Positions 5,688 through 5,802 of a DNA stretch of 5,802 nucleotides are shown here, in pieces. The notes beneath the pieces are model-generated. The model worked only from the letters and a program-made list of their open reading frames with translations. It was not told the origin of the DNA and searched no databases. Origin of the DNA: an uncultured Clostridia bacterium. GTDB taxonomy: Bacteria; Bacillota; Clostridia; TANB77; CAG-508. Each line of letters opens with the position of its first letter. The stretch's first letter is position 1. The DNA lies in assembly GCA_944391155.1 (NCBI GenBank), contig CALXSO010000122.1, forward strand, positions 1 to 5,802. The letters are read 5' to 3'. Both the position numbers and the translations under genes were made by a program.

Positions 5688-5802
5688 GACAATTCTTAAC
5701 ATAATTACACAAAACAACATACAATAATTGGAAAAATATAAGCAAAAAAAACTATGTGCATAAATAATAAAAAAAAAAAAATTAAAATAATATATTCACA
5801 AA
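5688..5802. other. AT-rich intergenic tail without a gene
   Basis: No coding frame, RNA gene or repeat pair is visible. It includes a 13-A run (5769-5781). A TTGACA at 5686-5691 has no -10 match at proper spacing. It is presumably the upstream region of a gene beyond the window. Confidence 0.6.

Noticed and set aside
5686..5725. TTGACA after the last terminator as a promoter
   Set aside because: The nearest -10-like hexamer (TACAAT, 5720-5725) is 28 bp away, and TTGACA overlaps the terminator U-tract.

Overview
The window reads as chromosomal DNA from a low-GC Gram-positive bacterium, most likely a clostridial-type Firmicute. The evidence is a PolC-type replicative polymerase (confined essentially to Firmicutes and relatives), very AT-rich composition, strong A-ending codon preference on the + strand (ATA, AGA, GGA, CCA, ACA), AGGAG-type ribosome binding sites and intrinsic terminators. 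TGG is used for Trp and the genes end in TAA or TAG, so the standard bacterial code fits. The genus cannot be told from the sequence alone.

Layout. Positions 1-3258 hold the last ~1085 residues of polC, the DNA polymerase III alpha subunit with built-in proofreading; its N-terminus lies outside the window. After a 137-bp AT-rich gap with no good terminator comes a 352-aa HD-domain phosphohydrolase of the dNTPase/SAMHD1-like type (3396-4454). Its 3' flank (about 4461-4700) has no gene but contains many complementary segments, including a possible pseudoknot, and may be a structured non-coding RNA or structured 3' UTR. A bidirectional terminator (4697-4740) separates this from a convergent 92-aa gene of unknown function on the - strand (4749-5027). 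That gene has a clear promoter overlapped by an operator-like palindrome. Next comes a striking 96-bp element made of two perfect 35-bp inverted arms around a 26-nt centre (5171-5266). A short additional inverted copy of its tip leads into a 100-aa DUF1294 membrane protein gene (5331-5633), which is closed by a strong terminator. The last ~115 bp contain no gene.

How it fits together. polC and the HD gene run in the same direction and may share a transcript. A DNA polymerase next to a putative nucleotide hydrolase is suggestive of dNTP metabolism, but this is inference from proximity. The - strand gene differs from its neighbours in codon choice (all 7 Ile codons are ATT, none ATA). It sits between the RNA-like region and the palindromic element, so 4460-5300 looks like a small accessory interval between ordinary chromosomal genes. 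The most interesting parts are the RNA-like region at 4466-4698, the 35-bp inverted repeat with its competing hairpin, and the palindrome over the - strand promoter. No complete new system can be demonstrated from sequence alone.
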